A DNA stretch of 64,000 nt from Flavobacterium humidisoli (GTDB lineage Bacteria; Bacteroidota; Bacteroidia; Flavobacteriales; Flavobacteriaceae), in assembly GCF_023272795.1 (NCBI RefSeq), contig NZ_CP096829.1, forward strand, positions 992,001 to 1,056,000, written 5' to 3'. The notes under the pieces are model-generated. The model made no database searches and was not told the origin of the DNA. It worked only from the letters and a program-made list of their open reading frames with translations. The position numbers were made by a program, and so were the translations under genes. Shown here one piece after another: positions 54,702 through 63,487 of this stretch. Every line of letters starts with the position of its first letter. The first letter of the stretch is position 1.

Positions 54702-55355
54702 ATGACCTTTTCAGAAGAAAACTACTTAAAATCGATATACCATCTGACAGCGGCTTTAGAAACTGAAGTGAGCACAAATGCTATTGCGGAAATTATGGAA
54801 ACGAAAGCTTCCTCTGTAACCGATATGCTTAAAAAACTGGCAGAGAAAGATTTAGTAAATTATAAAAAATACCAAGGGGTTTCTTTAACCGAAAACGGAA
54901 AACTGGCCGCGAAAATGATTGTGAGAAAACATCGCCTTTGGGAAGTGTTTTTGGTGGAGAAACTAAATTTCAGTTGGGATGAAGTCCACGATATTGCAGA
55001 GCAGTTAGAACACATTAAATCGGAGCAGTTAATTAACCGTTTAGATGATTTTCTTGGAAATCCGACCGAAGATCCACATGGCGATCCAATTCCAGATGCA
55101 AATGGGCGAATTATTAAAATCGAGAAACACCTTTTATCAGAGCTTGAAGAGAATCAAACCGGAGTTTGTGTCGGCGTAAAAGATACTTCTTCAGAATTCT
55201 TAAAGTATCTGGATAAACAAGGAATTGCTTTAGGTTCTAAAATTGAATTTATATCTAAAGAATCTTTTGACTTATCGGTTAAAATTAAAGTGAATGAAAG
55301 AGAATTGTCTATTTCGAATAAGATTGCTTCGAATTTGTTTGTGAAGCTTGTGTAA
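54702..55355 (+). CDS. mntR: Metal-dependent DtxR/MntR family regulator
   Basis: The 217-residue protein has the DtxR winged helix (TFSEENYLKSIYHLTAALET...ASSVTDMLKKLAEKDLVNYKK), the metal-site helix with EDPHGDPIP and a C-terminal FeoA/SH3-like domain. With metal bound it represses uptake genes. It is directly after mntH, and the palindrome before mntH is its likely target. The full three-domain form is nearer IdeR/DtxR than the short MntR of Bacillus. Confidence 0.9.
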   Translation: MTFSEENYLKSIYHLTAALETEVSTNAIAEIMETKASSVTDMLKKLAEKDLVNYKKYQGVSLTENGKLAAKMIVRKHRLWEVFLVEKLNFSWDEVHDIAEQLEHIKSEQLINRLDDFLGNPTEDPHGDPIPDANGRIIKIEKHLLSELEENQTGVCVGVKDTSSEFLKYLDKQGIALGSKIEFISKESFDLSVKIKVNERELSISNKIASNLFVKLV

Positions 55356-55367
55356 TATATTTGACTA

Positions 55368-55748
55368 ATGGATTTCGATTTACTGCTTTATATAATTTTT
55401 CAAATTCCACTGGGTTTTATTATCTCCAAACAAGATCAATTACATAAGTCTGATATTTTTCTAAAGTTCTTTTCTTTTGCATTAGTTTTATTTATAGGAG
55501 GAGCATTCTTCCTTTATGACAAACAAAAACTAGCCTATTTGGGGTCGCAAACATCTTTGATATTCTTGTTTCTTTATAAAATTATTCGAAACATTTATTA
55601 TCCTATTTTCCTGAGAGAACCTGAATTTTCAAAAACACCAAAACACAAAATTGACATAATTCCAACACTATTTATTTTTACAGGAACAATAGCATTACCT
55701 TTTATAATTGACACTTTTCTCGTTCAGAAACTTATAGCTAAAACCTAA
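55368..55748 (+). CDS. Hypothetical membrane protein
   Basis: The 126-residue protein has three or four hydrophobic segments and no motif I recognise. It starts 12 bases after mntR on the same strand and may be cotranscribed. Its last 4 bases overlap the end of the next gene on the other strand. Confidence 0.65.
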   Translation: MDFDLLLYIIFQIPLGFIISKQDQLHKSDIFLKFFSFALVLFIGGAFFLYDKQKLAYLGSQTSLIFLFLYKIIRNIYYPIFLREPEFSKTPKHKIDIIPTLFIFTGTIALPFIIDTFLVQKLIAKT

Positions 55749-56146
55749 ACAATCCCTTTCTCAATCATTTCCAGCATGACTGGCGAAGCATTTTTAAATG
55801 TTGGAGGTTGCTCAATAATACTTCCTGCATTCTTTTTATTCACTTTGAAAGTCACATCATCATCAGTTGTAAATAAAAGTGCCGTTAAAAAAGGATTTTT
55901 GATATGTGAGCCTAAAACCAGCAAGGCTTCATCTAAAGTATGAATGCTTTCTATTTCTTCTGTTTTATATCTAAAAGTCAGTGAAATTGAGAATGTATTA
56001 TCTTCATTGAGAACCAATCGGAAATAAACATTTTTAAGTTCAGTATCTCCCATGGTTTTGGCCAAAGTCAATTTTGCGAAAGTTCCTTTTTGGATGCTTT
56101 CTTTAACGCGTTCGCAAAAAAGAGCGAATATAGGTTCGTAGGACAT
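55745..56146 (-). CDS. Hypothetical protein
   Basis: The 133-residue protein is soluble with alternating strands (LKNVYFRLVLNEDNTFSISL) and a mention-worthy FRYKTEEIESIHTLDEALLVLG stretch. I recall similar N-terminal domains in front of some class I methyltransferases, but no methyltransferase follows here, so I leave it unassigned. It converges with the membrane protein gene by a 4-base overlap. Confidence 0.65.
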   Translation of the reverse strand: MSYEPIFALFCERVKESIQKGTFAKLTLAKTMGDTELKNVYFRLVLNEDNTFSISLTFRYKTEEIESIHTLDEALLVLGSHIKNPFLTALLFTTDDDVTFKVNKKNAGSIIEQPPTFKNASPVMLEMIEKGIV

Positions 56147-56244
56147 GATTTTTATTTATTAGTTGCTATCCAGAAGCTTCGGATTAAGTTCCTAAGTAAC
56201 TGAGTTTTTTAATTACTTTGAACAGCTTTGTGTTGTTTTACCGC

Positions 56245-56335
56245 AGAGTTACACAAAGATTTCGCAAAGTTACACAAAGCTTTGCATTAATGTTTTTTCT
56301 TTGTGACCCTCTGCGAAATCTTTGTGTAACTCTGT
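56245..56335. repeat. Near-perfect inverted word-repeat element
   Basis: CAGAGTTACACAAAGATTTC (56245 on) continues GCAAAGTTACACAAAG, itself a repeat of one word, and the reverse complement of the whole 36-bp arm recurs at 56300-56335 with about four changes. The gap between them holds GTTTTTT. It lies between the hypothetical gene and the enoyl-CoA hydratase, both on the minus strand. Confidence 0.85.
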
Positions 56336-56345
56336 GATGTAAACT

Positions 56346-57128
56346 TTATTTTCCTGTAAATTCAGCTTTTCTTTTTTCTAAGAATGCTGTGGTTCCTTCT
56401 TTAAAATCCTCAGTTCCGAAACATTCTCCAAATGATTTTATTTCAGTATCAAATCCATTTTTACCGTCTTTAAAGTTGGCATTGATTGCTTTGATTGCTT
56501 TTCCAATTGCGAATGGCGCATTTTTGATAATTTTTTGAGCGATTACATTTGTAAACGACAATAGTTCTTCCTGAGGCACAACATTATTTACTAAACCGTA
56601 ATCTTTTGCTTGTTCAGCGGTAATCATCGCTGCGGTCATAATCATTTCCATTGCACGGCCTTTTCCAATTAATTGCGGTAAACGCTGTGTTCCTCCATAT
56701 CCAGGAATTAATCCTAATGTTACTTCTGGAAGTCCCATTTTTGCATTGTCAGAAGCAATTCTGAAATGACATGCCATTGCCAATTCTAGTCCTCCGCCAA
56801 GAGCAAAACCGTTAACGGCAGCAATAACTGGTTTCTTAAGGTTTTCAATAAAATCAAATAAAGATTCCTGTCCTTCAGCAGCTAATTGTGCACCTTCAAC
56901 AACAGTATAATTGGCAAATTCCGAAATATCTGCTCCAGCAACAAAGGCTTTCTCTCCGCTTCCGGTTAAAACAACAACATGAACATCATCATTTTTAGAT
57001 AAGGATTGAATAGCATTACTCAAATCACTAATGGTTGCTTTGTTTAAAGCATTTAATTTAGTTGGTCTGTTAATAGTAATGGTAGCAACTTTTTCTACAA
57101 TTGAAATTAAGATATTTTCGTAATCCAT
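56346..57128 (-). CDS. Enoyl-CoA hydratase/isomerase family protein
   Basis: The 260-residue protein has the crotonase fold: AFVAGADISEFANY and AVNGFALGGGLELAMACHFRIAS give the oxyanion hole, and LPEVTLGLIPGYGGTQRLPQLIG carries the catalytic Glu residues. It hydrates enoyl-CoA thioesters in fatty acid or amino acid breakdown. It lies 11 bases downstream of the histidine kinase on the same strand. The exact substrate is not evident. Confidence 0.93.
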   Translation of the reverse strand: MDYENILISIVEKVATITINRPTKLNALNKATISDLSNAIQSLSKNDDVHVVVLTGSGEKAFVAGADISEFANYTVVEGAQLAAEGQESLFDFIENLKKPVIAAVNGFALGGGLELAMACHFRIASDNAKMGLPEVTLGLIPGYGGTQRLPQLIGKGRAMEMIMTAAMITAEQAKDYGLVNNVVPQEELLSFTNVIAQKIIKNAPFAIGKAIKAINANFKDGKNGFDTEIKSFGECFGTEDFKEGTTAFLEKRKAEFTGK

Positions 57129-57139
57129 GACGCTATATT

Positions 57140-58609
57140 TTATGAGTTGGTGATAGGTAGAGAAACTGTAAACGTAGTTCCTTTTCCGTAAGTTGATTCA
57201 AAGGTAATTGTTCCTTTGTAATTTTCGATAATGTTTTTAATAATTCCGAGCCCAAGCCCCATACCGCTGGTTTTTGTAGTAAACTTTGGTTCGAAAATTC
57301 TTCCGATATCTTGTTTCTGAATACCGATTCCGTTGTCTTTTACAGCAATTTCAACATCGTTATTTCGCCTTTTTACCGAAACTACTATCGATTTCTGGAA
57401 TTGACTTTCTGGAATAGCCTGAGTCGCATTTTTAACCAAATTGGTAATCACACGAATCAATTGCGTACGATCCATTTTGGAGATGATTTCTTCTTCCTCT
57501 TTTTCAAAAACAATATAATCTTCGTTGAAAATATCCAAAGCCAATTCGACAACCTCAACCACATTCAAAGTTTCGTTTTGCTGTGCTGGCATCGAAGCAA
57601 AGTTCGAAAATGCGGAAGCTACCGCCGTCATCGTATCAATCTGCTGAATTAAAGTTTCGGAGTAATCATTCATCTTTTGCTTTACATCAGGATCATTTGG
57701 ATCAAATTTTCTCTGGAAACTCTGAACCGTCAATCGCATCGGCGTAAGCGGATTTTTAATTTCGTGCGCTACTTGTTTCGCCATTTCACGCCATGCTTCT
57801 TCACGTTCGCTTTGGGCTAGTTTAATAGCACTGGTTTCTAATTTGTCTACCATTCCGTTGTAAGCTCTAATCAAGAAATTAACTTCTTTGCTGTTGGCTT
57901 CCAGAACAATTTTTTCGTTTTTCTGATCCAGATTAGTCTCCTCTAGTCTCTCTGAAATCGTTTTTAATGATTTCGTGATGTATGTCGAAAGGAAATACGC
58001 CAATGCAAAAGCAACAATCAGCATAAAAGAATAAACTTGGCTCAGACGAATTAAGAAAGTATTCAATTCGTTATCGTAATAACCATCATCTTCTAAATAA
58101 GGAAGATTCAAGATTCCAAGCGGTTTGAATTTTTCGTCTTTTATTAAACTGTATGAAGATCGGTTTTTAACTCCGTCGATCGTTTTAATGTCTACAAAGC
58201 GTTTCTCGATTGAAGACCGAACCAACTTAAGAATATATTCTGGAATTGGCGGTGCAATTTTATCAACAGCAAAAGATTCTTTAGAGGATTTTAAAAGTTT
58301 CCCATCAAGACTGTAAATATTAATTTCGATTTTATGAATCTGCGCCAATTCGTGGATTTTATCTTTAAAAATCAAATCCAAATTTTGCGTTTTCAGCGGA
58401 TAAGTAGTAGTTGCCAGAACATAATTGATATGTTCTTTTACGGCATTTTCTTTTCGTTCTAAACGTTCTTGGTGGTATTCTTTGGCCTCCGTTTTAAACT
58501 GAATAATCGAAATTGAAGCCAATAAAAAAGATGCCACAACAATCAATACAATCATCGACAGGAAAATCCTGGTACGAAGGGAAAGCATTGACATTTTGAA
58601 GTTCTGCAT
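57140..58609 (-). CDS. Sensor histidine kinase
   Basis: The 489-residue protein has two membrane segments (about 16-38 and 190-212) around a periplasmic sensor of 150 residues, then HAMP, the dimerisation helix with VAHEIKNPLTPMRL (phosphoacceptor His282) and a HATPase domain with LIRVITNLVKNATQAIP, DNGIG and GMGLGLGI. It is of the NtrY-like type with a VAHEIKNPLTP box. No response regulator lies within the window, so its partner is unknown. Confidence 0.92.
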   Translation of the reverse strand: MQNFKMSMLSLRTRIFLSMIVLIVVASFLLASISIIQFKTEAKEYHQERLERKENAVKEHINYVLATTTYPLKTQNLDLIFKDKIHELAQIHKIEINIYSLDGKLLKSSKESFAVDKIAPPIPEYILKLVRSSIEKRFVDIKTIDGVKNRSSYSLIKDEKFKPLGILNLPYLEDDGYYDNELNTFLIRLSQVYSFMLIVAFALAYFLSTYITKSLKTISERLEETNLDQKNEKIVLEANSKEVNFLIRAYNGMVDKLETSAIKLAQSEREEAWREMAKQVAHEIKNPLTPMRLTVQSFQRKFDPNDPDVKQKMNDYSETLIQQIDTMTAVASAFSNFASMPAQQNETLNVVEVVELALDIFNEDYIVFEKEEEEIISKMDRTQLIRVITNLVKNATQAIPESQFQKSIVVSVKRRNNDVEIAVKDNGIGIQKQDIGRIFEPKFTTKTSGMGLGLGIIKNIIENYKGTITFESTYGKGTTFTVSLPITNS

Positions 58610-58626
58610 CTGTTTTTGTTTTATTT

Positions 58627-58688
58627 GTTTCAGGTTTCAAGTTTCAGGTTACGTTGCATTTGACAACTTGAAACTTGAAACCTGAAAC
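58627..58688. repeat. Inverted word-repeat element (GTTTCAGG family)
   Basis: GTTTCAGGTTTCAAGTTTC and on at 58627-58650 is a reiterated word, and its near-perfect reverse complement occupies 58665-58688 (23 of 24 positions). The loop is 14 bases. It lies upstream of the histidine kinase and downstream of hemJ. Confidence 0.88.
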
Positions 58689-58696
58689 TAAAAAAA

Positions 58697-59245
58697 CTAT
58701 TTTTTTTCTCTAATTCTCTTATAAAATCGAAATCCTAACATAATTAAAACCGAGAATAAAATAATTCCGATTACGCCGAAAATCCAGTTGATGGCACTTT
58801 TTAAAACTACTAAAAAAACGACTGCAAACAAAATAATCGTTGCGCCTTCATTCCACAAACGCATAAAATTATTGGTATATTTTACCTCATCGTTTTGCAG
58901 TTGTTTAAAAATTTGATGGCATTTTCCGTGATATAAATATAAAAGAAAAACGAAGCATAATTTTACGTGCATCCATGGCATTTTCATCCATACATGACCT
59001 GCATCTGTAAAAAATAGCATCCAAAAAGCAAAAATACTCGCCAAAACCGCTGACGGCCATGTAATGATATACCACAAACGGTAGGCCATTATTTTGTATT
59101 GCGCCTGTAAAATCTCTTTTTCCGGCGAAGGTTTTTCGTTGGCTTCTATTTGATACACAAACAAACGCACAATATAAAACAAACCTGCAAACCAGGTGAT
59201 CACAAATATAAGATGCAGTGATTTTAAGTAATTATAGTATTCCAT
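58697..59245 (-). CDS. hemJ: Protoporphyrinogen oxidase HemJ-like membrane protein
   Basis: The 182-residue protein has about five membrane segments and the early HLIFVITWFAGLFYIVRLFVY with the His and Arg typical of HemJ, plus MAYRLWYIITWPS. HemJ is the oxygen-independent protoporphyrinogen IX oxidase of many bacteria lacking HemY or HemG. It neighbours ferrochelatase, whose substrate it makes, with 89 bases of repeat between them. HemJ annotation relies on these motifs and context. Confidence 0.88.
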   Translation of the reverse strand: MEYYNYLKSLHLIFVITWFAGLFYIVRLFVYQIEANEKPSPEKEILQAQYKIMAYRLWYIITWPSAVLASIFAFWMLFFTDAGHVWMKMPWMHVKLCFVFLLYLYHGKCHQIFKQLQNDEVKYTNNFMRLWNEGATIILFAVVFLVVLKSAINWIFGVIGIILFSVLIMLGFRFYKRIREKK

Positions 59246-59254
59246 TAATATTTA

Positions 59255-59328
59255 GTTTCAGGTTTCAGGTTTCAGGTTTCAGGTTATTTCTCAAAGTTGA
59301 GCATAACTTGAAACTTTAAACCTGAAAC
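59255..59328. repeat. Inverted word-repeat element (GTTTCAGG family)
   Basis: GGTTTCAGGTTTCAGG repeats four times from 59255, and 59303-59328 carries the reverse sense (ATAACTTGAAACTTTAAACC). It matches the element at 58627-58688 and lies between hemJ and hemH. Confidence 0.85.
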
Positions 59329-59334
59329 AAAAAT

Positions 59335-60348
59335 TTATTTAGCCCAATCATTAATCCAATTAGAAACCGTCTGGCACCATTCATCATCATCATTCAAACA
59401 CGGAATTGCCAAGAATTCTTCTCCTCCTTTTGCTTCAAAATCTTCTTTGGCACGCATTGCGATTTCTTCCAGAGTTTCTAAACAGTCTGAAACGAAAGCC
59501 GGCGTTACAACTGCCAATTTCTTGATTCCTTTAGCCGGCATATTATCAATTTCAACATCCGTAAAAGGTTCTAACCATTTGTCACCCGCTAAACGCGATT
59601 GAAAAGTCAGACTGTATTTATCTTCTGGAAGTCCCAATAATTTTACAACTTGTTTTGTTGTTTCATAACATTGGTGGCGGTAACAGAATTCATGAGCCGG
59701 AGATGGCGTGTTACAGCAAGAACCGTCAATTTTGCAATGTGATTTAGTTACATCCGTTTTGCGAATATGGCGCTCTGGAATTCCGTGGTAAGAAAACAAC
59801 AAATGATCATAATCAAAACCAACTAAATGTTTTTGAATAGAATCGGCTAAATTCTTAATATAATCTGGTTTGTTATAAAATGCTGGAACATCTGTAAATT
59901 TCATGTTTGGAAATTTCTTTTTACGGATTTCTTCTGCTTTTACTAAAATCGTCAAAGTCGAAGCCATTGCATATTGCGGATATAGAGGAAAAAGCATTAC
60001 TTCATCTACACCTTTATCATGCAATTCCTGAAGTCCTTTTTCAATTGTCATGCTTCCGTAGCGCATTGCTAATGCAACTGGAACATTTACTAAAGGCTGT
60101 ACTTTTTTCTGCATTCTCTCAGAAAGAACTACTAACGGAGAACCTTCCTCCCACCAAATTTTCGCGTAAGCGTGCGCTGATTCTTCTGGTCTTTTTCTCA
60201 AAATAATACCGCGAACCAATAATGCTCTTAATAAATACGGAACATCGATCACGTATTTATCCATTAAAAATTCATCTAAATACGGTTTTACATCTTTCGT
60301 GGTTGGACTGTCCGGAGAGCCCAAGTTTACTAATAATACGCCTTTCAT
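59335..60348 (-). CDS. hemH: Ferrochelatase
   Basis: The 337-residue protein inserts iron into protoporphyrin IX to make heme. The catalytic His lies in LLFSYHGIPERHIRK, and TPAFVSDCLETLEEI holds the second conserved site. A Cys-rich insert (KSHCKIDGSCCNTPSPAHEFCYRHQCYETT) is typical of Bacteroidota enzymes. It follows hemJ in the heme block. Start at 60348 gives the usual MKGVLLVNLGSPDSP. Confidence 0.95.
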   Translation of the reverse strand: MKGVLLVNLGSPDSPTTKDVKPYLDEFLMDKYVIDVPYLLRALLVRGIILRKRPEESAHAYAKIWWEEGSPLVVLSERMQKKVQPLVNVPVALAMRYGSMTIEKGLQELHDKGVDEVMLFPLYPQYAMASTLTILVKAEEIRKKKFPNMKFTDVPAFYNKPDYIKNLADSIQKHLVGFDYDHLLFSYHGIPERHIRKTDVTKSHCKIDGSCCNTPSPAHEFCYRHQCYETTKQVVKLLGLPEDKYSLTFQSRLAGDKWLEPFTDVEIDNMPAKGIKKLAVVTPAFVSDCLETLEEIAMRAKEDFEAKGGEEFLAIPCLNDDDEWCQTVSNWINDWAK

Positions 60349-60356
60349 TTATTCTT

Positions 60357-60388
60357 TGCTTTAGGCTTTAAGCTTTAGGCTTTAAGCA
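60357..60388. repeat. Word-reiterated repeat, single arm
   Basis: The word CTTTAGGCTTTAAGC is repeated twice ahead of hemH (GCTTTAGGCTTTAAGCTTTA). No reversed arm follows. Confidence 0.6.
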
Positions 60389-60453
60389 TTTAATTTGTTT
60401 TTAAAAATTTCGTCAAAAGTAGGACTTGCTGCTTTTTAGAAATATGATAATTA

Positions 60454-61029
60454 TTACTTTTTAATTATGTTCTTATTTATAAAATTGATGTTTTTAACTT
60501 GCTTATATGTATTAAATAATGTTGCTAACGATTCATAATCTTGTTCTGTTCCAAAGTCTTCTGTTTGAATTCCTTTTTTAGAACCAATAAAATAAAATTG
60601 CCCACACGAAAGACAAATTTTAGCAATACCTGAAATTTCGTTATTTTTCCTAAAAACCAAAATATCCCTATACTCTGGTGCGCAGGCTTTATTTAATTCA
60701 AACATCTTTAGAGAAAATTTCTCGACAAAAACATCATTTCTTAAATACTCAACGTCTTTTTGGGATAATTTAAACTTTGAAAATCCCGTAGAATTAATTG
60801 TTTTATAAAAAACATTATTATCTAATTTATCTGGAAATTCAGAGTAAACAATATTATTTAGAATAGAATCTTTAACACCTTTTCTATTATTCTCGACTAT
60901 TTCTACTTCTTTATCTTTATTTAATGAATGATATTCAACACTATCAAAATCAAAAAACATTTTTTCTTCTTTTGATTTGCAAGACAGCAATAAGAAAAGT
61001 AACAATACTATTGAATATCTATTAACCAT
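60454..61029 (-). CDS. Hypothetical lipoprotein
   Basis: The 191-residue protein has a lipobox (LLLFLLLSCKSKEE) and no recognised domain; it has CAPEYRD and CLSCGQ pairs. Its start overlaps the stop of the AraC gene by one base, so it is translated downstream of it. Its place suggests it is a product controlled with the regulator, but no link to heme is visible. Confidence 0.65.
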   Translation of the reverse strand: MVNRYSIVLLLFLLLSCKSKEEKMFFDFDSVEYHSLNKDKEVEIVENNRKGVKDSILNNIVYSEFPDKLDNNVFYKTINSTGFSKFKLSQKDVEYLRNDVFVEKFSLKMFELNKACAPEYRDILVFRKNNEISGIAKICLSCGQFYFIGSKKGIQTEDFGTEQDYESLATLFNTYKQVKNINFINKNIIKK

Positions 61030-61904
61030 TACACATTCGCATTAATCGACATCAAATATTTTTTGGGAGTCGTGGCAAACTTTTTCTTGAAAGCCGCTAT
61101 AAAGTGACTTCCCGTGCTGTAGCCTATTTTCAGCCCAACTTCGTTTACATTATAAGAACCGCTATCTAAAAGTTTTCGAGCGAAATCCATTTTGTAATCG
61201 AAAAGGAAACCGTAAACCGTATCGCCGTAAATTTGCTTGAAACCCATTTTGAGTTTCTTCAAATTCAAACCAATTTCATCTGCCAATTCTTGCAATCCTG
61301 GCGGTTCGGCCATATTGGCGATGATAATTTCTTTGGCTCTTCGAATTTTCAAAACGTTATCTTCATCAATTAGAAACGGACATTGTTCTGCGTTTGGATC
61401 TTCGGTTCTGTTAAAATACAAACTCAACAATTCGTATCCTTTTCCTTTATAATAAAGATTTTTTATCGATGGATGAAGATTGTAATGAAACAACTGACTC
61501 AAGACAATTGCCATTGACGGACTTATATTTCCTTCGTTATAATACTTTTTATCCTTATTATCAGGACTTAGAAAAGTGATATAATCAGCTTCGGCAGAAA
61601 ATAACGCGTGAAATTTTTTGATGGACACAATTACAGAAATTGCCCAAGAATTTGGCGCCAATTCTAAATTAAGCGGTAATTCTTTCTGCGGATTATATAA
61701 AAGCAGCGATTTTTCTTCTTTCAATTCTAAAGCATAATTGCCTTGGTTGAACAAAAATTTGGCGTTGCCCTTTATCCCGAAGTGAAACTGTATCAGGCCA
61801 GTACCTATTATTCCATGCTGTGCATAAAAAGGTTCTGGTCCATCATTTTGAAAACGAATCAGCGTAAAGTCGTCTTCAATTTTTATAACTTCTTGAGAAC
61901 TCAT
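61029..61904 (-). CDS. AraC family transcriptional regulator
   Basis: The 291-residue protein has the two helix-turn-helix motifs of AraC in its last 100 residues (LQELADEIGLNLKKLKMGFKQIYGDTVYGFLFDYKMDFARKLL and VGLKIGYSTGSHFIAAFKKKF). The N-terminal 190 residues form a sensor domain. It is divergent from hemA, an arrangement common in flavobacteria, so control of heme synthesis is plausible. ACCTA/TAGGT around TT at 62025-62036 between the two genes is a possible operator. Confidence 0.9.
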   Translation of the reverse strand: MSSQEVIKIEDDFTLIRFQNDGPEPFYAQHGIIGTGLIQFHFGIKGNAKFLFNQGNYALELKEEKSLLLYNPQKELPLNLELAPNSWAISVIVSIKKFHALFSAEADYITFLSPDNKDKKYYNEGNISPSMAIVLSQLFHYNLHPSIKNLYYKGKGYELLSLYFNRTEDPNAEQCPFLIDEDNVLKIRRAKEIIIANMAEPPGLQELADEIGLNLKKLKMGFKQIYGDTVYGFLFDYKMDFARKLLDSGSYNVNEVGLKIGYSTGSHFIAAFKKKFATTPKKYLMSINANV

Positions 61905-62024
61905 AGCGATATTTTTTTGAAACGAAAATCAGAACAAACTCAAAATGTTATTTAGAACGACTCTAAACTAATCACTTCAAACGAGTTGATTTTGCTACAA
62001 AAGTAGTCCTTTTTACTCAAAAAC

Positions 62025-62036
62025 ACCTATTTAGGT
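62025..62036. promoter_or_regulatory. 12-bp palindrome between AraC and hemA
   Basis: ACCTATTTAGGT is a perfect inverted repeat in the intergenic region. A binding site of the divergent AraC regulator is a guess. Confidence 0.3.
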
Positions 62037-62099
62037 TTAAAAAAACATATAGCGACATAAAAAGTACTTTTAGCGTTATTTTTATCAATGCTATAGTAA

Positions 62100-62107
62100 T
62101 AATTTTG
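62100..62107 (+). promoter_or_regulatory. -7 promoter box of hemA
   Basis: TAATTTTG fits the TAnnTTTG pattern and lies 25 bases before the chosen start. No clear -33 TTG was found. Confidence 0.4.
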
Positions 62108-62131
62108 TTGCACTTTTATGAAAGTGAATTT

Positions 62132-63382
62132 ATGGAAAACAATAACGCACCGAAACATCTTTATTTTTACTCAGTTGGTCTGAGTTATAAAAAAGCTGAT
62201 GCTGAGGTCAGAGGTCAATTTAGTTTGGATGCAGTGGCGAAAACACGTTTGCTGGAACAAGCTAAAAACGATGGAATAGAAAGTTTAATTGTGACTTCAA
62301 CCTGCAACAGAACCGAGATCTACGGTTTTGCAGAACACCCATTTCAATTAATCAAATTGATCTGCGACAACAGCAACGGTTCTGTTGATGCTTTTCAAAA
62401 GGTTGGTTTCGTTTACAAAAATCAGGAAGCAATTAATCATATCTTTCGCGTAGGAACTGGTTTAGATAGTCAGATTCTAGGTGATTTCGAAATTATATCT
62501 CAAATAAAAACCAGTTTTACACATTCAAAATCGATGGGATTGGCCAATGCTTTTATGGAAAGATTGGTGAATGCGGTCATTCAGGCAAGTAAAAGAATTA
62601 AAACAGAAACAGAAATCAGTTCTGGTGCTACTTCGGTTTCTTTTGCTTCAGTGCAGTACATTTTGAAGAATGTAGAAGACATAAGCAACAAAAACATTTT
62701 ACTTTTCGGAACTGGAAAAATCGGGAGAAATACTTGCGAGAATTTAGTAAAACACACTAAAAACGAGCATATTACTTTAATCAACCGAACTAAAGATAAA
62801 GCTGAGAAACTAGCTGGAAAATTAAATCTGATTGTTAAAGATTATTCTGAATTACATTTAGAACTTCAAAAAGCTGATGTTGTGGTTGTAGCAACAGGCG
62901 CACAAAATCCAACGGTTGACAAAGCGATTCTGAATCTTAAAAAGCCAATGTTGATTCTGGATCTGTCTATTCCTAAAAACGTAAATGAAAACGTAGAGGA
63001 ATTAGAAGGTGTAACTTTAATTCACATGGATTATTTGTCTCAATTGACAGATGAAACTTTGGAAAACAGAAAATTACACATTCCGGCAGCTGAAGCAATC
63101 ATTGAAGAAATCAAAGAAGAATTTGTGATTTGGATGAAAGGAAGAAAGTTCGCTCCAACCATTAATGCTTTAAAAGAAAAACTAAACGCTATTAAAGCTT
63201 CGGAGCTAGATTTTCAAAGCAAAAAAATTGCCGATTTCAACGAAGAACAAGCAGAAATCATCAGTAACAGAATCATTCAAAAAATCACTACACATTTCGC
63301 AAATCATTTAAAAGATGACGATACTATGGTCGATGAGAGCATCGAATGGATCGAGAAAGTCTTCAAAATAAAAGCATCTTAA
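62132..63382 (+). CDS. hemA: Glutamyl-tRNA reductase
   Basis: The 416-residue protein makes glutamate-1-semialdehyde from charged tRNA, the first step of heme synthesis. The catalytic Cys lies in STCNRTEIYG and the NADPH loop in LLFGTGKIGRNTCENL. I start at the ATG at 62132 (MENNNAPKHLYFYSVGLSYK), as the reading frame before it adds nonconserved residues from a TTG. hemC follows 105 bases later. Length is normal. Confidence 0.95.
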   Translation: MENNNAPKHLYFYSVGLSYKKADAEVRGQFSLDAVAKTRLLEQAKNDGIESLIVTSTCNRTEIYGFAEHPFQLIKLICDNSNGSVDAFQKVGFVYKNQEAINHIFRVGTGLDSQILGDFEIISQIKTSFTHSKSMGLANAFMERLVNAVIQASKRIKTETEISSGATSVSFASVQYILKNVEDISNKNILLFGTGKIGRNTCENLVKHTKNEHITLINRTKDKAEKLAGKLNLIVKDYSELHLELQKADVVVVATGAQNPTVDKAILNLKKPMLILDLSIPKNVNENVEELEGVTLIHMDYLSQLTDETLENRKLHIPAAEAIIEEIKEEFVIWMKGRKFAPTINALKEKLNAIKASELDFQSKKIADFNEEQAEIISNRIIQKITTHFANHLKDDDTMVDESIEWIEKVFKIKAS

Positions 63383-63393
63383 ATAAAATTTTA

Positions 63394-63474
63394 AACCATT
63401 TAAGTTATATAAGTTCATTTAAAAACTGTGTTTTACCCAAACTACTTAAATTTACTTATATAACTTATATGGTT
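63394..63474. repeat. Inverted repeat, AACCATATAAGTTATATAAG family
   Basis: AACCATTTAAGTTATATAAG at 63394-63413 and its reverse sense at 63454-63474 (ACTTATATAACTTATATGG) match the element at 50821-50878. It lies between hemA and hemC. Confidence 0.8.
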
Positions 63475-63487
63475 CAAGAAACAAAAC

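Noticed and set aside
55745..56146. Methyltransferase gene
   Set aside because: Only a vague likeness to an N-terminal domain of some methyltransferases; no SAM-binding motif.
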